Of a DNA stretch of 32,316 bases, positions 8,557 to 16,187 are shown piece after piece. The notes beneath the pieces were generated by a model. The model ran no database searches and was not told where the DNA came from. It worked only from the letters and a program-made list of their open reading frames with translations. This DNA is from Deltaproteobacteria bacterium (GTDB taxonomy: Bacteria; Myxococcota_A; UBA9160; UBA4427). The stretch lies in the NCBI GenBank assembly GCA_002691205.1, contig NZHD01000088.1, forward strand, positions 1-32,316. The letters are read 5' to 3'. Position 1 is the first letter of the stretch. Each line of letters begins with the position of its first letter. Position numbers and translations under genes: made by a program.

Positions 8557-9453
8557 TTGACCGCACCAGACACAAAAACCCCTCTCAAGATCAGCCAAAA
8601 AATTGGAGTCCAAACTTGGAGAGTGTTGATGAACACTTTTAGTTTGATGACACGGCGTCGACATCGTGAGATGGAGCCATGGCTGGTCAAGCACCCTTAC
8701 GGAGAACATCCCGCAGAACGCCTGGAATTAATCGAGCGGAAGCCAGGCAGCCCCAAGAAAGCCCCCGTGGTGTACATACATGGAGGGGGATGGATCTGCG
8801 GGAAAATGGAAATGTACACCGCAGAACTTGACTTTCTCGCGCAGGCTGGGCACCCCGTGTTCAATTTAGAGTACCCACTTGCACCCGAAAGACCTCATCC
8901 GCACATGTTGCTTTCACTACTTTCTGCCCTTGCCTGGATCCAAGAAAACTATCCAGAGCATAAAAGCATTCACCTCATGGGTGATTCAGCCGGAGGGAAT
9001 CTAGTCCTCATGCTGGCCATCTTAGTTACAAACTCTGACCTGATCAAAAACTTAGATGCAGAATTCGCACTTAAACTCCCTGATATAAAGAGCGCTATTT
9101 CGCTTTATGGAGTGCTTGATCGATTAAGTTGGATCGATGACAAATTTCCCAGTGCCGCCCTGATGCTCGAATCCTATGCCGGCGCCGAGGCCCTCAAAAA
9201 AGAAATCGGTTCAAGCCAAGCGGTCACACCCATGGACCTTAAATTCAACTCTCTGCCCCCGACTTTCATTGCAGTCGGATCCAAAGATCAACTCGCCCAA
9301 TCATCCCGTATTTGCGCAGAGCATTTAAAAAAAGATTTTAAAGATGTGAAGTATGAAGTTTACCAAGGAGAGGCTCATGGGTTTTTCAACCGCAGTGAAC
9401 GACCTGCGAGCCAGAAACTTCGAGGAGATATAGTCGATTTCTTTTCCGCATAA
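8557..9453 (+). CDS. HSL-family alpha/beta hydrolase (esterase)
   Basis: A 298-residue alpha/beta hydrolase of the hormone-sensitive-lipase (family IV) type. HGGGW at 75-79 forms the oxyanion hole, GDSAGG carries nucleophile S144, SKDQ supplies acid D244 and EAHGF supplies H274, so the triad is complete. The EYPLAPE motif after the oxyanion hole is also typical. It should hydrolyse short- to medium-chain esters. A TTG start at 8557 is chosen because AAGGAG (8544-8549) lies seven bases upstream; the longer frame from TTG 8458 has no ribosome site, and TTGAAT at 8458-8463 could be part of a weak promoter with TACATA at 8480-8485. It could cleave esters made by the neighbouring monooxygenases (inference). 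Confidence 0.88.
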   Translation: MTAPDTKTPLKISQKIGVQTWRVLMNTFSLMTRRRHREMEPWLVKHPYGEHPAERLELIERKPGSPKKAPVVYIHGGGWICGKMEMYTAELDFLAQAGHPVFNLEYPLAPERPHPHMLLSLLSALAWIQENYPEHKSIHLMGDSAGGNLVLMLAILVTNSDLIKNLDAEFALKLPDIKSAISLYGVLDRLSWIDDKFPSAALMLESYAGAEALKKEIGSSQAVTPMDLKFNSLPPTFIAVGSKDQLAQSSRICAEHLKKDFKDVKYEVYQGEAHGFFNRSERPASQKLRGDIVDFFSA

Positions 9454-9460
9454 TCTCAGT

Positions 9461-9979
9461 CTAGATCACTTCTTCGATGCTAAAAGTGACTTCTCCTTTG
9501 GGTAAGTTGACTGTAAAGTCCTCGCCCACAGAACGGCCCAGCATTTGCTGACTCACAGGAGACGCAGGAGACAATACGCGAACGCCTATCGACCCGGATT
9601 GAATAAGTTCACCCCCTGCAACAGGGAGCAAAAAGTAAACCACAGCCTGGTCGTCATCATCTACAAGTCGCACCAAGCGACCGATCTCAACCGCATCGGA
9701 ATCGCCAACATCTAAAGGCATGACGGTGGACAATCGATCGTAATCGAGCTTGAGCTGCTCTACCCGGCCCGCCAACCCCCTGGCTAAATAAGCGGCTTCG
9801 GTGGCACGGGTGTCCTTTGGATCCTCTGCTCGTGTTTCTTCGTGTGTCGCACCCGCTTGGGTCGATCTCTGGGAATGCGTCAAAGCGTCTATTTGTGCAG
9901 ACAGCCGTTCTCTCAACTCATCGATCAGATTTGACTTGTTAATTTCGCCCAGAAGATGATCACTCACTTTCCACCGCAT
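9461..9979 (-). CDS. GreA/GreB-family protein
   Basis: A 172-residue protein whose N-terminal part is charged and probably coiled-coil (residues 15-105) and whose C-terminal part matches the GreA/GreB FKBP-like domain (AVEIGRLVRLVDDDDQAVVYFLLP, then SPVSQQMLGRSVGEDFTVNLPKGEVTFSIEEV). The family includes transcript cleavage factors that bind the RNA polymerase secondary channel and shorter relatives of unclear role. THEETRAEDPKDTRATEAAYLA resembles the relatives rather than true GreA. The start is uncertain: ATG 9979 has no ribosome site at the right distance, whereas GGAGGA (9998-10003) serves an ATG at 9990 in another frame. It is the last gene of a possible reverse-strand run with dsbB and a membrane protein, 78 bases after dsbB. 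Confidence 0.8.
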   Translation of the reverse strand: MRWKVSDHLLGEINKSNLIDELRERLSAQIDALTHSQRSTQAGATHEETRAEDPKDTRATEAAYLARGLAGRVEQLKLDYDRLSTVMPLDVGDSDAVEIGRLVRLVDDDDQAVVYFLLPVAGGELIQSGSIGVRVLSPASPVSQQMLGRSVGEDFTVNLPKGEVTFSIEEVI

Positions 9980-9990
9980 CCATCACCCAT
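9964..9990 (-). CDS. Possible 8-codon ORF overlapping the Gre-like start
   Basis: ATG at 9990 is placed seven bases after an excellent GGAGGA site (9998-10003), yet the frame ends after eight codons (MGDGCGGK) with TGA at 9966-9964. The Gre-like ATG (9979) lies inside it in the -1 frame. It may be a coupling uORF, or a sign of an indel at the gene start. The role is not known. Confidence 0.2.
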   Translation of the reverse strand: MGDGCGGK

Positions 9991-10057
9991 TCAAAATTCC
10001 TCCAAGCCAAATCGGAAGTGTCTCCTGCTCCCCCTTGCGAAACCAACATCCGACCCT

Positions 10058-10618
10058 TTAGTGACCGAATATCCAATAGCCGGTGGGATTTTCGGGGCAT
10101 TCAAGAGGGCCACACTCCATAAAAGCCATTCCTGCATTGATCGCACACAACGCAAAAATCAGATAGCTCGTAAGCCGCGCCCAGAGACTCGTGTTCCACC
10201 CCACACGCGGGGAGGAGTCGTTCTCTGTTTCAAACTGGGCCGAGCCCAGCAGCAGAACTGACGCCCCGATCAAGAAACAAAAGAAGACAATCAGCGCCCA
10301 GGTGTAGAGATGTAATCCCAAAAAGGCTCCTCCGTACCCGCTCCCAGGAGGGCCGCTCACATGAAGCAACACATGACGTCCCGAAATCACGAGTCCCATC
10401 AGAGCACCCAACATAGACATCGCATAGTGAGACGGCTTAAGTCCGTAACGAAGATTCAGCACAAGGCCAATCGCCACACTGAACATGGCCACGCGCTCCA
10501 GAAGACAGAGAGGACACGGCAGGTCACCGGTCAACTGAATCCCCAGAGCGCCCACGAGTGGGATGGCCAAACAGAATAAAGCTAATGCATTCAAATTATA
10601 AGTCAGGCGATGCGTCAT
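10058..10618 (-). CDS. dsbB: DsbB-family disulfide oxidase with displaced second cysteine pair
   Basis: A 186-residue inner-membrane protein of the DsbB family. The quinone-linked CPLC pair is at C35/C38, just before the second membrane helix, followed by LLERVAM as in DsbB. It would reoxidise a periplasmic thiol oxidase and pass electrons to quinone. The second periplasmic loop (HVSGPPGSGYGGAFLGLHLYTW, quoted as landmark) has no cysteine, where E. coli DsbB carries C104 and C130. Instead a fifth hydrophobic segment at about 150-166 leads to a tail with C169 and C174 (ECGPLEC), which this topology places in the periplasm. ATG 10618 avoids overlap with the upstream gene; a start at 10657 would overlap it by 32 bases. 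Confidence 0.85.
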   Translation of the reverse strand: MTHRLTYNLNALALFCLAIPLVGALGIQLTGDLPCPLCLLERVAMFSVAIGLVLNLRYGLKPSHYAMSMLGALMGLVISGRHVLLHVSGPPGSGYGGAFLGLHLYTWALIVFFCFLIGASVLLLGSAQFETENDSSPRVGWNTSLWARLTSYLIFALCAINAGMAFMECGPLECPENPTGYWIFGH

Positions 10619-10625
10619 GAATTTT

Positions 10626-10976
10626 CTACAAGGCAATCTGAAGCGAATCAGTCGCATGAAACATTGTCCACGCCACAGTCAAACTAAAACTTAACCAGAA
10701 TAAAGCCTTCGCCCAGCCTTCGTTCTGGCGCATAACTAATGCGAGTGCGATCGCTTGAAGAGTAAAGATAAGTGCTGTCATGAAGCCTCTAATGTTAGGA
10801 ATCGAAAAAATAATTTTAAAAAACTGACTATTTTCACAAGCAATGATAACACTCGAGCTTCCAAAAAAAAGCAGACAAATCCCTTGGCTCCCTCTGATCA
10901 AGGCTTCACCCACGCTCAAAGCCATCGCTCTCATGAGCGCTAATCGATTGGAGGCTTCCTGAAAATCCAATCTCAT
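10626..10976 (-). CDS. Small membrane protein of unknown function
   Basis: A 116-residue protein I do not recognise. It has three or so hydrophobic segments (about residues 17-45, 62-82 and 88-108) with a single cysteine in SVIIACENSQ and a short C-terminus. It ends seven bases before the preferred dsbB start, so it is probably in the same transcript and may be an accessory membrane partner of that oxidase. ATG 10976 or GTG 10985 could be the start; neither has a strong ribosome site. The gene is divergent from the second monooxygenase. The reading is supported mainly by its membrane-like composition and tight spacing. Confidence 0.6.
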   Translation of the reverse strand: MRLDFQEASNRLALMRAMALSVGEALIRGSQGICLLFFGSSSVIIACENSQFFKIIFSIPNIRGFMTALIFTLQAIALALVMRQNEGWAKALFWLSFSLTVAWTMFHATDSLQIAL

Positions 10977-11102
10977 TGTGAACACAACAACTTTAGCCCC
11001 TGTCCATCACGTGGTATCCTGTCCGAGGTTAAATGATCACGACGGTTCGACCAAAAGTGACGGCAGACGAAATTAAACCCACCGTTCGTGGAGTAAAAAG
11101 TG

Positions 11103-12575
11103 ATGCTCTCGCACCGAAATGACCTCCGCATTGCCATCATCGGCGCCGGTCCTGCCGGCCTCTGCATGGCCATACAGCTCAAGAAAGCTGGCTTTGAGAA
11201 CTTCATCATCCTTGAAAAAGCGGCTGGACTGGGAGGCACTTGGTATCACAACCGATATCCCGGCTGCGCGTGCGATATCCCTTCTCATCTTTACTCGTAT
11301 TCATTCGAAATTAAGGAAGACTGGTCAAGGCCTTATGCACCTCAACAGGAGATCCTTGAGTATCTAGAACACTGCTCCCAAAAGTACGGTGTCGAAAAGC
11401 ACTGTCGCTTTGAATGCACCGTAGACCGATCTGTTTGGGATGAAAAAAATAACGAATGGACACTTGAACTAAGAAGTGGAGAAACTCTCTCCGCCAATAT
11501 CGTCATAAGCGCTGTGGGCATGTTTAATGATCTCAACTATCCGGAGATTGACGGTCTCGAGCGCTTTGAAGGTACCGTTTTTCATTCTGCACGATGGAAC
11601 TGGAATCATGATCTCTCCGGAGAAAACGTGGGTGTCATCGGCAGCGCTGCGAGTGCTGTGCAGTTTGTTCCAGAGATCGTGAAGCAGGCCAAAAAAGTCA
11701 ATTACTATCAGCGCACCGCGAATTGGGTTCTCCCAAAAGAAGATGATCCATTCACAGAGGAGACGCTCGCTCACCTTCGGAGCGACCCTCTAGCGGCCAA
11801 AGCCATACGAGATGAGATCTTCAACCAACTCGACAGTGCTGGGCCGGGAGCCTTTGAGATGTTGAGACCTCATATGGAATCTTCAGGCAAACAAAACCTT
11901 GAGCTCGTGAACGACCCCGCCTTGCGGGAAAAACTCACCCCACAGCATCCATGGGGATGCAAGAGGCCACTCTTCTCAAACCATTACTATCCGGCGTTTA
12001 ATCAACCTAACCTTGAGCTCGTGACTGAACCCATCGAAAAGCTCACTACTCATTCTATAGTCAACATCGATGGCGAGGAACGAGAAATTGACACACTGAT
12101 TCTTGCCACGGGATTTCAAACAACGAAATACTTATCATCTATCAACGTCATCGGGCGGTCCGGGATTGATATCCAAGAAGCCTGGAACGACGGCGCGCAA
12201 GCTTACAAGGGAGTCACGACAGCCGGATTCCCTAATCTCTTCATGCTCTATGGTCCGAACACAAACAGTGATTCCCTAATTACCATGATTGAGTATCACG
12301 TCGAACATGCCCTTCTGCACATCCAGCGTATCGCGAATGAAGCTTTAGACTGGGTCGATGTCAAGGCTGATCACATGGCGGCGTACAATGAACAGTTGCA
12401 ACGCGACATTGCAGCCGTCAGCGTATGGCATGCAGGATGCACGGATTACTACCGTGCACCAAGTGGTCGCATCGTGACGCAATGGCCACACACCATGAGC
12501 ACGCACCAAAAAATGTTAGCTGTCCTCGACCTTGATGCATATGAAACAAGCCCGCCAGAATCGAAGCTTCGGTAA
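11103..12575 (+). CDS. Second Baeyer-Villiger-type flavin monooxygenase
   Basis: A 490-residue flavoprotein. FAD motif GAGPAG near residues 14-19, then GLGGTWYHNRYPGCACD, and the Baeyer-Villiger fingerprint FEGTVFHSARW at about 155-165. The NADPH Rossmann motif is altered to GSAASA (about 180-185), lacking the second glycine. It is about 115 residues shorter than the first monooxygenase and has no N-terminal extension, resembling 4-hydroxyacetophenone or cyclohexanone monooxygenase-like proteins. The product of the family is an ester or lactone from a ketone, using NADPH and O2. ATG 11103 or the adjacent GTG 11100 could start; GGAG at 11090-11093 suits both. It is convergent with poxB, only 18 bases between stops. 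Confidence 0.9.
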   Translation: MLSHRNDLRIAIIGAGPAGLCMAIQLKKAGFENFIILEKAAGLGGTWYHNRYPGCACDIPSHLYSYSFEIKEDWSRPYAPQQEILEYLEHCSQKYGVEKHCRFECTVDRSVWDEKNNEWTLELRSGETLSANIVISAVGMFNDLNYPEIDGLERFEGTVFHSARWNWNHDLSGENVGVIGSAASAVQFVPEIVKQAKKVNYYQRTANWVLPKEDDPFTEETLAHLRSDPLAAKAIRDEIFNQLDSAGPGAFEMLRPHMESSGKQNLELVNDPALREKLTPQHPWGCKRPLFSNHYYPAFNQPNLELVTEPIEKLTTHSIVNIDGEEREIDTLILATGFQTTKYLSSINVIGRSGIDIQEAWNDGAQAYKGVTTAGFPNLFMLYGPNTNSDSLITMIEYHVEHALLHIQRIANEALDWVDVKADHMAAYNEQLQRDIAAVSVWHAGCTDYYRAPSGRIVTQWPHTMSTHQKMLAVLDLDAYETSPPESKLR

Positions 12576-12593
12576 GCAAGCTCAAGTGATTGA

Positions 12594-14294
12594 CTAAAAC
12601 TTGCTCTCTATATAACCAATTATTTCTTTAATCTTCGAAACACTAAAACCCCAGGCCTGCGCAGGCTCAATCTTCGGCGGCATAGTAAGTTCACCCGGGT
12701 CAACAAACACATCAATAATACAAGGACGGGGCATAGCAAGAGCCTGATCTAAAGCCGACGCTAGTTCTTCGGGCTCTCGAACACTAAAGCCAACCCCACC
12801 GCACGCCTCGGCCCATTTAGAGAAATCAGGATTCACGAGATCTGTCGCATCTCCGAATTCAGGGTAGCCCGTGGCTTCCATTTCCATCTTAACGAAACCT
12901 AATGTCGAATTATTAAAAACGATCACAGTCAAGGGCCAGTCGTACCTCACTGCGGTTACAAAATCCTGCAAGCTCATACCAAAACCGCCGTCGCCACAGA
13001 TAGCGACCACCTGACGTGAAGGGTCAAGCGATTGCGCTCCCAATGCTGAGGGAAAGGCCGCTCCAAGGGAACCGTGATTGAAAGAACCAATCATTCTCTG
13101 GTTACGCTTAAGTTCAAGGTGACGTGCTGACCAGATTGTACATTCACCCACATCCACGACAAAGATGGCATCCTCGGCCGCCCGATCACTCAAAGCCTGG
13201 GCCACGACTTGGGGATGCATCGGCCGATGCTTGTTTTCCAGTTGATACTTCTTTCGGTTATGCGCATCCCAATTCGAACGCCTTTTTTGAATAGAGGCTA
13301 GATGTTTTTGATCTGTCTTCTGAACGAGCTTGCCTGAAAGGGCTTCTAGAGTGGGGCGTGCGTGCCCGAGTAAGCCCTGGGTCACAGCACAACGCTTTCC
13401 TAAGTGCTCAGCTCGGATGTCTATCTGAATGATGGGACGTCCAGATGGGTAGAAGACACTATACGGAAAGTCCGTCCCTACCATGAGCAAAGCATCACAC
13501 CCTTCAACAGCGTGATAGCCCGCTGGGGTTCCAAGAAGACCGGTCAGGCCAACCCATAGAGGGTGATCATGCTCCATCACATCAGCTCCCTTCAGTGCGT
13601 GCACAATGGGAGCGTTCAATTTCTCTGCCACGGAAAGCACTTCTTCTCGTGCGCCACGACAACCACTTCCTACCAACATTGTCACCTTACGAGCACTGTT
13701 CAAGGTTTCTGCAGCAGCCTCAATCTCGGAATCGTGTGGAAGCATTTCAGAATCAGGCACAAAAACCGCGTGAGCCAGAGCTTGACTCTTAACCGTAAGG
13801 GGACCGACGTCAGCGGGGATTTCGATTCGAGCCACCCCTCTCCTTGATAATGCCTGCTGGATCGCCATCTGGGCCACTCTTGGCATCTGGTCAGGTGACT
13901 CAATGGCATGCTGAAAGACACATACATCATCAAAAACCTTCGCAAGATCCACTTCCTGAAAAAAATCAGTCCCTGATTCAGAGCGAGGAACCTGACCTGT
14001 GATGGCAAGAACGGCTGCGCCCTCTTTTTTTGCGTTATAAATACCGTTCAACAAGTGAAGAGCCCCTGGCCCGACTGTTCCGGCGCAAACGCCAAGTCCG
14101 CCCGTAATCAAGGACTGAGCCGTAGCTGCGTAGCCCGCCGTCTCCTCGTGTCGAACACCGATCCAACGAAGTTGATTCTGCCTTCGAATACCATCAAGAA
14201 AGGGATTTAAAGCATCGCCCGTGACCCCAAAAATATGCTCGACCCCAACGCCTTGGAGAATCGAGATCAGTTCTTCACACACATTCCGAGACAT
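12594..14294 (-). CDS. poxB: Pyruvate oxidase/dehydrogenase (quinone), PoxB-like
   Basis: A 566-residue thiamine-diphosphate enzyme that follows E. coli PoxB along its length. GVTGDALN and RHEE with catalytic E50 are at the N-terminus; VHALKG and GLTGLLG lie in the middle FAD-binding domain; and GDGG with the VFNNS end of the ThDP motif lies near residues 430-460. It should oxidise pyruvate to acetate and CO2 and pass electrons to quinone at the inner membrane. After the QAWGFSV block it ends about ten residues earlier than E. coli PoxB, whose last residues form the lipid-binding peptide, so membrane activation may differ. GGAG nine bases before ATG 14294 supports the start. Other ThDP enzymes (acetolactate synthase) fit less well. 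Confidence 0.88.
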   Translation of the reverse strand: MSRNVCEELISILQGVGVEHIFGVTGDALNPFLDGIRRQNQLRWIGVRHEETAGYAATAQSLITGGLGVCAGTVGPGALHLLNGIYNAKKEGAAVLAITGQVPRSESGTDFFQEVDLAKVFDDVCVFQHAIESPDQMPRVAQMAIQQALSRRGVARIEIPADVGPLTVKSQALAHAVFVPDSEMLPHDSEIEAAAETLNSARKVTMLVGSGCRGAREEVLSVAEKLNAPIVHALKGADVMEHDHPLWVGLTGLLGTPAGYHAVEGCDALLMVGTDFPYSVFYPSGRPIIQIDIRAEHLGKRCAVTQGLLGHARPTLEALSGKLVQKTDQKHLASIQKRRSNWDAHNRKKYQLENKHRPMHPQVVAQALSDRAAEDAIFVVDVGECTIWSARHLELKRNQRMIGSFNHGSLGAAFPSALGAQSLDPSRQVVAICGDGGFGMSLQDFVTAVRYDWPLTVIVFNNSTLGFVKMEMEATGYPEFGDATDLVNPDFSKWAEACGGVGFSVREPEELASALDQALAMPRPCIIDVFVDPGELTMPPKIEPAQAWGFSVSKIKEIIGYIESKF

Positions 14295-14377
14295 AGTCCA
14301 TCACTCCATTCTCTTTTAGCAAAACAAACTCAATCCACTCTTTAAGTCTAGGACCTCAGCGACCTACTGAACTCTTC

Positions 14378-14392
14378 GAGTGGGAACCACTC
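14378..14392 (-). terminator. Perfect short hairpin between the EF-like gene and poxB
   Basis: GAGTGG (14378-14383) and CCACTC (14387-14392) pair perfectly with a 3-nt loop, 17 bases after the stop of the EF-like gene. No T-run follows on either strand. It may be a transcript-end hairpin or part of the poxB control region. Confidence 0.25.
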
Positions 14393-14409
14393 AGAGGAGA
14401 GAATGAACA

Positions 14410-14706
14410 CTAGACCTTGAAAACATGATCTCCTTGACGACACTTCTTCTTCACCTTGATACCTACAGAAGCGCCTCTTTTCGCACTCTCGACGGAATTG
14501 TGATCAATCTGAATCGACTTAACCGGCTGCTTGAAGTCTGTGGTGTACCCTTTGATACGAATCTGATCTCCCACAGAGAGGGGTTTTTTGAGTTTCAGAG
14601 CGATCACACCCACCTTGGCAAAATAGCCCTCGACGCGTCCCAGATTTTGTCCTTCATCCGAACCTTCTTTTCGGCCCCCGCCGAAAAAACGACTCAACCA
14701 ACCCAT
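14410..14706 (-). CDS. Small elongation-factor-domain-2-like protein
   Basis: A 98-residue protein. After a short amphipathic N-terminus (MGWLSRFFGGG) and a charged linker, residues 22-98 read like the beta-barrel of translation GTPase domain 2: GRVEGYFAKVGVIALKL, LSVGDQIRIKGYTTDFKQPV, SIQIDHNSVESAKRGASVGIKV and a final GDHVFKV. There is no GTPase domain. Small stand-alone proteins of this kind are annotated as translation elongation factor-like in bacteria and archaea; their role is not known to me. ATG 14706 is chosen over the frame start at 14724 because an AGGGGG site lies at good spacing and the homologous part begins later. It is 56 bases downstream of the glycosyltransferase and may be co-transcribed with it. 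Confidence 0.8.
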   Translation of the reverse strand: MGWLSRFFGGGRKEGSDEGQNLGRVEGYFAKVGVIALKLKKPLSVGDQIRIKGYTTDFKQPVKSIQIDHNSVESAKRGASVGIKVKKKCRQGDHVFKV

Positions 14707-14762
14707 ATTGCCCCCTGCCCACAACGTTTAGTTTAAGTTAAAAAACCCTTAGCCTATACGCC

Positions 14763-15551
14763 CTACCCCACACGGGATTCCTTGGCGTTGCGCAAATGCC
14801 TACGCATGCGTCGCACTTGAACTAGCCCCAAAATACCAGGAAAAAATCGATTAAACACACCGTACTTTGGCTTTCCCGCAATTCGTGGGTGATGCCTAAC
14901 CGGAACCTCAACCACGTTAAAGCCAAGAGCCCTCGCACAAAAAGGAATAAATCGATGCATTCCTGAAATCTCTAACGGAAGAAGTAACCCCAACTCACGT
15001 TCGAATACACGTAACGAACAGCCCGTGTCCCGGATTGTATCGCCCAGAAAAACGCGGCGTGAGATCCTTCCAACGACGCTCGTCATTCGACGAACGTAAT
15101 TATCTTCACGATGCGCCGTCCGGTCGCCTTGAACCATTTGCGCCCGTGTGTCCTTTAGAATTTGAAACATTTCCGGAATGTCTCTCGGGTCATTCTGCCG
15201 GTCCGCGTCCATAAGAACGATCACTGACGACCTCGATAATCTTATCCCGTGGTAAAAGGCAGCCGATTGACCATTTCTATCTCGCGTCGAACAAGGGGAT
15301 ATAAAATCGCACCGTAGCCATGAATTCAGTGCTTCTTGCTCCTTCATAACTGATGCGGTCTGATCCGTTGATGCGTCATCAATCAGAATCATCTCGAAAT
15401 CAAAGTCCTCGTCCTTAAGGGCAGACTCAATATCCCTCACCATTCCTCGTATATTTTCTTGCTCGTTACGAGCTGAGGAAACAATGGAAAAATCCAATTG
15501 GCTCGAAACGGACACGCTGTCCCTCAGTTCTTCCGTAATCATTTCATCCAC
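14763..15551 (-). CDS. Family 2 glycosyltransferase, DPM1-type
   Basis: A 262-residue GT-A glycosyltransferase. SARNEQENI opens the nucleotide-binding fold, IDDASTD at 57-63 and DADRQNDP from 115 are the acidic metal and sugar-nucleotide sites, and RDTGCSLRVF with KPKYGVFNRF are family blocks of dolichol-phosphate-mannose-synthase-like enzymes. There is no C-terminal membrane pair, so it is a soluble or peripheral form. It would transfer a sugar from a nucleotide donor to a lipid carrier or saccharide; the acceptor is unknown. GTG 15551 opens the frame, with ATG 15542 as an equal alternative; both have weak ribosome sites. The EF-like gene follows on the same strand. Confidence 0.88.
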   Translation of the reverse strand: MDEMITEELRDSVSVSSQLDFSIVSSARNEQENIRGMVRDIESALKDEDFDFEMILIDDASTDQTASVMKEQEALNSWLRCDFISPCSTRDRNGQSAAFYHGIRLSRSSVIVLMDADRQNDPRDIPEMFQILKDTRAQMVQGDRTAHREDNYVRRMTSVVGRISRRVFLGDTIRDTGCSLRVFERELGLLLPLEISGMHRFIPFCARALGFNVVEVPVRHHPRIAGKPKYGVFNRFFPGILGLVQVRRMRRHLRNAKESRVG

Positions 15552-15878
15552 ATCATTTCACGAGACTCTTTACTCACCGAGAGATAAGATATAAGTGAGA
15601 ACGGCCTGAGGGTCTCCTCCATTTATGAGACGACAAGTCTACCACTCCCTACCACTCTCCCCTAAAGCGTTTCTATTGTTCGATTTTAGATCTTAAAAAT
15701 TCCATTCAGAACCCTTGCTCACCCGTTTTGAAGTCATTCCAGGATTGGTTAAAATCTGACTCGTGTTGGGCTCGTATCTATCGCCCTCCGTCCGCGAGCC
15801 GCCGTCTTCCTCCGATTCCAGCTCCCTAAAACCCACAAAGGCGCTTATCCTCCTCTCCCAAACAGGATCGCTCTCATC
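15552..15878. other. Gene-free divergent interval
   Basis: About 330 bases lie between the glycosyltransferase (reverse) and a small membrane ORF (forward). I see no convincing gene, RNA or strong inverted repeat. A reverse frame at 15693-15989 overlaps the small membrane gene and has no coding character. The interval should contain two divergent promoters, but I cannot point to clear -35/-10 pairs. Confidence 0.4.
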
Positions 15879-16115
15879 ATGAATTCTCACGATATCAATG
15901 ACCGACTCCCCAAATGGTTTCACCGAGCCAATTGGGCCGGAGGAGCCTTGGCCTGCTTCGGAATCGGTGCCTTTCCTCTGATCGGCCAAGAAACCAGTTG
16001 GGCGATTGCACTATGGGCATTTTTTTGGGCGATCATGGGATTAGGAGCCGCTCGCAATGCCAAAATCGGAAAACAGAGTATCCATATCCCAAAGCGCCTT
16101 GATGAAAAAAGATAG
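15879..16115 (+). CDS. Small two-helix membrane protein, unknown function
   Basis: A 78-residue protein with two hydrophobic segments (about residues 17-35 and 40-59) and a basic C-terminus, the composition of a real small inner-membrane protein. I do not recognise the family. ATG 15879 has an AGGA eleven bases upstream, which is a little far. The next gene, a larger membrane protein of unknown function, starts 72 bases later on the same strand behind a good ribosome site, so the two may form a unit. The opposite-strand frames here have no recognisable domain and were discarded. Confidence 0.5.
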   Translation: MNSHDINDRLPKWFHRANWAGGALACFGIGAFPLIGQETSWAIALWAFFWAIMGLGAARNAKIGKQSIHIPKRLDEKR

Positions 16116-16187
16116 AATTCCAAAACACAAAAGGCCAACGCGCTTACCTTTCCAGGGCACGACATATCATCAACAAGGAGCGACCGT

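Noticed and set aside
15693-15989. Reverse-strand 98-codon frame in the divergent interval
   Set aside because: It overlaps the small forward membrane gene, has a low-complexity acidic composition, no ribosome site that I can see and no recognisable domain; likely a shadow.
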